Positions 61,634 through 64,000 of a stretch of DNA of 64,000 nt are shown here, piece after piece. Location of the stretch: positions 3,319,001 through 3,383,000 of the forward strand of contig NZ_JAZHRR010000001.1 in NCBI RefSeq assembly GCF_036924515.1. The letters are read 5' to 3'. Position numbers and translations under genes: made by a program. Within the stretch, counting starts at the first letter, position 1. Each line of letters begins with the position of its first letter. The DNA comes from Bradyrhizobium sp. AZCC 1610 (GTDB lineage: Bacteria; Pseudomonadota; Alphaproteobacteria; Rhizobiales; Xanthobacteraceae). Under the pieces are notes generated by a model. That model had not been told where the DNA came from. It was given only the letters and a program-made list of their open reading frames with translations, and made no database searches.

Positions 61634-61982
61634 GATATTCGCTCCCGTTTAACCGGACGGTCACCACCCGGACACAGCAGATGGTACCGATTTATAGTTA
61701 ACTGTTGGTTTACTGCGAGTGGGCGCCCTGCTTTGCGACGACGCGACTTACGGCCGTACCAGCCCACATTTGCTTCAGGTTTGTGGAACTGCCCGGCATC
61801 GGCTTGGGCCGCTGTCTCGCGACTCGTAGCCCCGGCTCGGACCGAGCCGTTCATCCGGCAGCCTTCACCACGACAACCGCCCCGCCCGAAAAACATGGGT
61901 GACGGCTCACACCCCCAGGCACAAGCAACACCCTCGTCCCGGTGCCTTTCGCGGCAACGGTCCGCATTGAACCAGAATCAGC
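61634..61982. other. Region without a supported gene
   Basis: Open minus frames (to about 61896) are Arg/Gly-rich and carry no recognisable pattern; I treat them as non-coding. Confidence 0.3.
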
Positions 61983-62087
61983 CTATCCTCTGCGGCGCCG
62001 CATCCCGAGCAGGTCGAGGCCCCAGAAGGCAATGAGGATCAGGGCGCAGGTGCTCACAGCCAGCAACAGTACAATTGCTTCCAGCAT
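61983..62087 (-). CDS. 34-residue membrane protein, micro-family member B
   Basis: MLEAIVLLLAVSTCALILIA continues FWGLDLLGMRRRRG. It shares the TCALILxAFWGxDL core and basic end with 57014-57124, and its ribosome-site region GGAGTGATTCGAT is nearly the same. A single-pass inner-membrane peptide of unknown role. Confidence 0.7.
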   Translation of the reverse strand: MLEAIVLLLAVSTCALILIAFWGLDLLGMRRRRG

Positions 62088-62253
62088 GATCGAATCACTC
62101 CGCTGGTGTCACAAAAAGCATGCGCTTCGGTCGCGAAATTGTCATCATTCAGTTGCCGCCAACGTCTGGACGAAACCATTTTCCGAGGACGACGAAAACG
62201 TCCTGAAACAAACGGCTGTCTAACTGGTTGTTAAGAAAACAGGGACGGCCAAC

Positions 62254-62337
62254 ATGCAATTCTTCTTCGATCTCATTTGGAACCAGTCACGCAGCAGATT
62301 CCTCGCCACAATCCATGAGCGGGAGGCCGGGCAATGA
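62254..62337 (+). CDS. 27-residue micro-ORF, first of a coupled pair
   Basis: MQFFFDLIWNQSRSRFLATI continues HEREAGQ: a hydrophobic, aromatic start and a charged end. GGGACGG precedes the ATG. The stop overlaps the next ATG as ATGA. Confidence 0.5.
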   Translation: MQFFFDLIWNQSRSRFLATIHEREAGQ

Positions 62338-62420
62338 TCGAGCTCTCAGCAGCTATCCTCGCCCTGGTCAGCGTGGGCATCTTCGCCGCCCATGCGCTGG
62401 ATGCCTACCGCACCGGCTAG
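62334..62420 (+). CDS. 28-residue micro-ORF, second of a coupled pair
   Basis: MIELSAAILALVSVGIFAAH continues ALDAYRTG: one membrane helix with a short cytoplasmic end. GGGAGGCCGGGC supplies a strong ribosome site inside the first frame. The pair looks like a tiny membrane-protein operon. Confidence 0.55.
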   Translation: MIELSAAILALVSVGIFAAHALDAYRTG

Positions 62421-62504
62421 GCTCGCAGCGGAGGCCGCATCAGAACCTCGCCTCGAGGGCCGCAGGCGTTGCGTCAGTGGCATTGTCAGATGCCAGGCTT
62501 GGCC

Positions 62505-62738
62505 TCAGTGGCATTCGTCAGACGCAGGCGGCCTGTTGTCGCTCTCTGTCCAATCGAAATCCATGGACTCCGGATCGGTGGCCCGCGAGCGCGCTTTTAG
62601 CGGTAGCCCTAGTTGGTGAGCCTTGAAGGCCACCCCACCCACGGTTCGATCCATCTTTTCGGCAATCGCTTGAACTGAATAGTTTTGAGCGAGAGTCTTG
62701 AGGTCTCTGATATCCCCGGCACTCCAGCGCTTGGCCAT
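62505..62738 (-). CDS. SANT/GcrA-like HTH protein
   Basis: A 77-residue protein: MAKRWSAGDIRDLKTLAQNY and SVQAIAEKMDRTVGGVAFKA form a Myb/SANT or GcrA-type tri-helix, with a conserved tryptophan (residue 5) and a polar acidic tail. It is probably a DNA-binding regulator. Start at MAKRWS; GGGGAGCG lies upstream. Confidence 0.72.
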   Translation of the reverse strand: MAKRWSAGDIRDLKTLAQNYSVQAIAEKMDRTVGGVAFKAHQLGLPLKARSRATDPESMDFDWTESDNRPPASDECH

Positions 62739-62824
62739 GTTTATCGCTCCCCTACTCCGGGGCTTAAATCGGGGAAAAGTGGAAAGTTCCCTTCGAGCGC
62801 CCCACCCGAACAATTTAACCGTAA

Positions 62825-63031
62825 TTATGCCGATTGACCCCGGTTCCCTTGCCTGAAATTATGGGTCGGATTAAATGACTCTATTAGCTCAATTAAACGC
62901 GCCGAGACGTTTGCGGGCAAGAAAATAATCCGCCAGGCACGATCATCGTAAGCCCCCATCAGGAGACCATCGCCTTTCCGGAGGGTTCTTTTGGTGACGG
63001 CTTCCAAATATTGGAGCGATGCCTCATGCAT
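62825..63031 (-). CDS. Hypothetical small protein
   Basis: A 68-residue protein starting MHEASLQYLEAVTKRTLRKG, with GLLMGAYDDRAWRIIFLPAN and VSARLIELIESF. It has a plausible folded pattern; a longer start (63220) is in low-complexity sequence. No family is recognised. Confidence 0.5.
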   Translation of the reverse strand: MHEASLQYLEAVTKRTLRKGDGLLMGAYDDRAWRIIFLPANVSARLIELIESFNPTHNFRQGNRGQSA

Positions 63032-63162
63032 ACGCGATCCAAAAGATATCTCCGGCGTCACCGCGCACGGTTGAGGGCGCAACGACGAGCGTCGTTGAAG
63101 CCATTTCTGTGTGAAGACCGCCTGGCCCAACAGATTGCCGTCGGGATGAAGAAGCGTTGGCC

Positions 63163-63302
63163 CGAGATCTCCGGCTATTCGCGCGCCCACGACCCGGCCC
63201 GAGCCCTCGACCTGGGCCATGATGATCCTGGGGTTCGCCGGCGACGGCTTTCTGGCCTATCGCCGCCGCAACCAGACGGCGGTAGCGCTTCGCCGAGCCT
63301 GA
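63163..63302 (+). pseudogene. Orphan PEP-CTERM tail
   Basis: The frame [20 protein letters not shown] continues [20 protein letters not shown] to a stop; an in-frame TGA lies at about 63147 just before it. Only the sorting signal survives, with a terminator 41 bp downstream, so this is the 3' end of a deleted PEP-CTERM gene. Confidence 0.65.
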
Positions 63303-63620
63303 TCCTCAACTAGCCTGATCCTCAACCAGCATCAGAATTACAGGCCGCCTCCGGGCGGCCTTTGTTTTTCACGCCTCGGGGCGGCCGACCTCAGCTACGC
63401 TGAATGGGCGGTGAATTGTCCGTTCAGCCGCCATTGCGCGATGGTCTATGACTGTGTCGGCATACCGCCTGCCACAAGAACGTCGCGCTTGAAGGGCGTC
63501 CTAATTTCGCAAGCCGGCCTTCCCGAGCGCACACGCAGCATCGATATGGAAACGTACAGTCCGCCGTGGCCATTTCCGGAGCGGAGATCGGCCGCAGGGG
63601 AGATTGGGTGTTCGCCGGAG
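63303..63620. other. Region between relics with a terminator
   Basis: It contains the terminator at 63343-63369. No supported gene; minus-strand frames may be the decayed rest of the receiver-domain gene. Confidence 0.3.
63343..63369 (+). terminator. Rho-independent terminator
   Basis: GGCCGCC/GGGCGGCC stem and TTTGTTTTT. It is the matching terminator for the lost PEP-CTERM gene. Confidence 0.75.
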
Positions 63621-63719
63621 GGACCGAATGGCGAAGTCCTGATACAGTTGCCGTGCGGCGTCGATGCCATCGCGGGTGCTGGCGAGACGAATGTCCATCA
63701 CGGCGAGCGTCGGTTGCGC
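63621..63719 (-). pseudogene. Fragment of a response-regulator receiver domain
   Basis: The frame reads AQPTLAVMDIRLASTRDGID then AARQLYQDFAIRS. VMDIRL holds the phospho-acceptor aspartate and its beta strand, followed by helix 3 and the next strand. Sequence on both sides no longer fits in any single frame. Confidence 0.55.
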
Positions 63720-63746
63720 CTCGCAGCATGGACCGCAATTTGATCG

Positions 63747-64000
63747 CTAACATCCGCGGCAGATCCCCGTGAACCTACTCATCTCCGGGCGTCCCGGCCG
63801 CCGGACCGGTGGCTTTCGCGGCTTATGACGCGGGCCAATAATCCGTTGCGACGGGCCGACATAGGGCGTCGCAAGGCGTGCGCGAGGCGCCGGCGTATCG
63901 ACCGCGCCGTACGAGGTCGGCGGCGGCGGACGGTTGGGACTGAGCGGCGGGATTGCCGCGGCATTACCGATGCCGCTGGGATCGGAAAGCGCGCGCGGAT
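63747..64000 (-). CDS. Proline-rich protein, 5' end outside window
   Basis: A minus frame running in from the right edge: DPSGIGNAAAIPPLSPNRPP, then SYGAVDTPAPRARLATPYVG, and ending GRPEMSRFTGICRGC. Its composition suggests the linker or tail of an exported or cell-envelope protein. Only about 84 codons are visible and no domain is seen; it could also be non-coding. Confidence 0.4.
   Translation of the reverse strand, partial: PRALSDPSGIGNAAAIPPLSPNRPPPPTSYGAVDTPAPRARLATPYVGPSQRIIGPRHKPRKPPVRRPGRPEMSRFTGICRGC

Noticed and set aside
61615..61896. 93-codon Arg/Gly-rich minus frame
   Set aside because: It has no ribosome site, overlaps the leader of the HTH gene and shows no family resemblance.

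Overview
The window looks like a chromosomal segment of a Bradyrhizobium-type alphaproteobacterium. The reasons are the GC-rich coding bias, the mfd-sdhE-recG-glmS-glmU housekeeping block, an ndvC/ndvD/ndvB-type cluster for cyclic beta-(1,3),(1,6)-glucan, PEP-CTERM proteins, and many tiny ORFs of the kind found in Bradyrhizobium accessory DNA. This assignment rests on recognised gene content and not on a database search.

Layout. (1) 1-9659 is core: mfd (3' end outside the window), sdhE, recG, a DapA-like aldolase, a DUF502 membrane protein and glmS. (2) 9.75-19.25 kb is an accessory insertion between glmS and glmU. It is bracketed by a near-identical 32-bp direct repeat and contains a degraded copy of the glmU 3' end in its middle. 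It is seeded with at least nine copies of a palindromic motif (core CACTGTCACCGTAATT) and has a 458-bp segmental duplication that carries a tiny gene and a CRP-like operator. Cargo includes a PEP-CTERM protein, an XRE regulator, GFA and VOC enzymes, a DUF1353 protein and a TctC-type solute-binding protein. (3) 19.3-28.3 kb is core again: glmU, a SPOR-like protein, a small membrane protein, ndvC, ndvD-like, ndvB and tRNA-Lys(TTT). (4) 28,267-45,641 is a 17.4-kb element integrated in the 3' half of tRNA-Lys, bounded by 66-bp perfect att repeats. It has a tyrosine integrase, an AlpA-like protein, a prim-pol primase, a RepA-like ATPase and a TerS-like protein, an iteron/hairpin region, and a compact operon of tail-collar, tail-fibre-like and SGNH-hydrolase genes. 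No capsid, portal or large-terminase gene is visible, so it resembles a phage satellite (PICI-like) or a deleted prophage. It also carries a tRNA-Ser-like gene and a PEP-CTERM gene.

(5) 45.6-51.9 kb and 56.8-64 kb are gene-poor accessory DNA. They hold small secreted or membrane proteins, DUF2158-like and other tiny genes, each often followed by its own hairpin, and many relics: integrase, ribbon-helix-helix, receiver domain, PEP-CTERM tails. A Panacea (DUF4065) gene overlapped by a two-helix membrane-protein gene at 49.1-49.9 kb is a candidate toxin-antitoxin or defence pair. (6) 51.9-56.8 kb is a surface-glycan module: zinc-ribbon methyltransferase, GT2, DUF2304-like protein, a GT39-type membrane glycosyltransferase, and a galE whose 3' end is frameshifted.

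The strongest candidates for undescribed biology are the satellite-like element, the Panacea/membrane pair, the palindrome-built insertion between glmU and glmS, and several families of 25-60 residue proteins that recur in the window.
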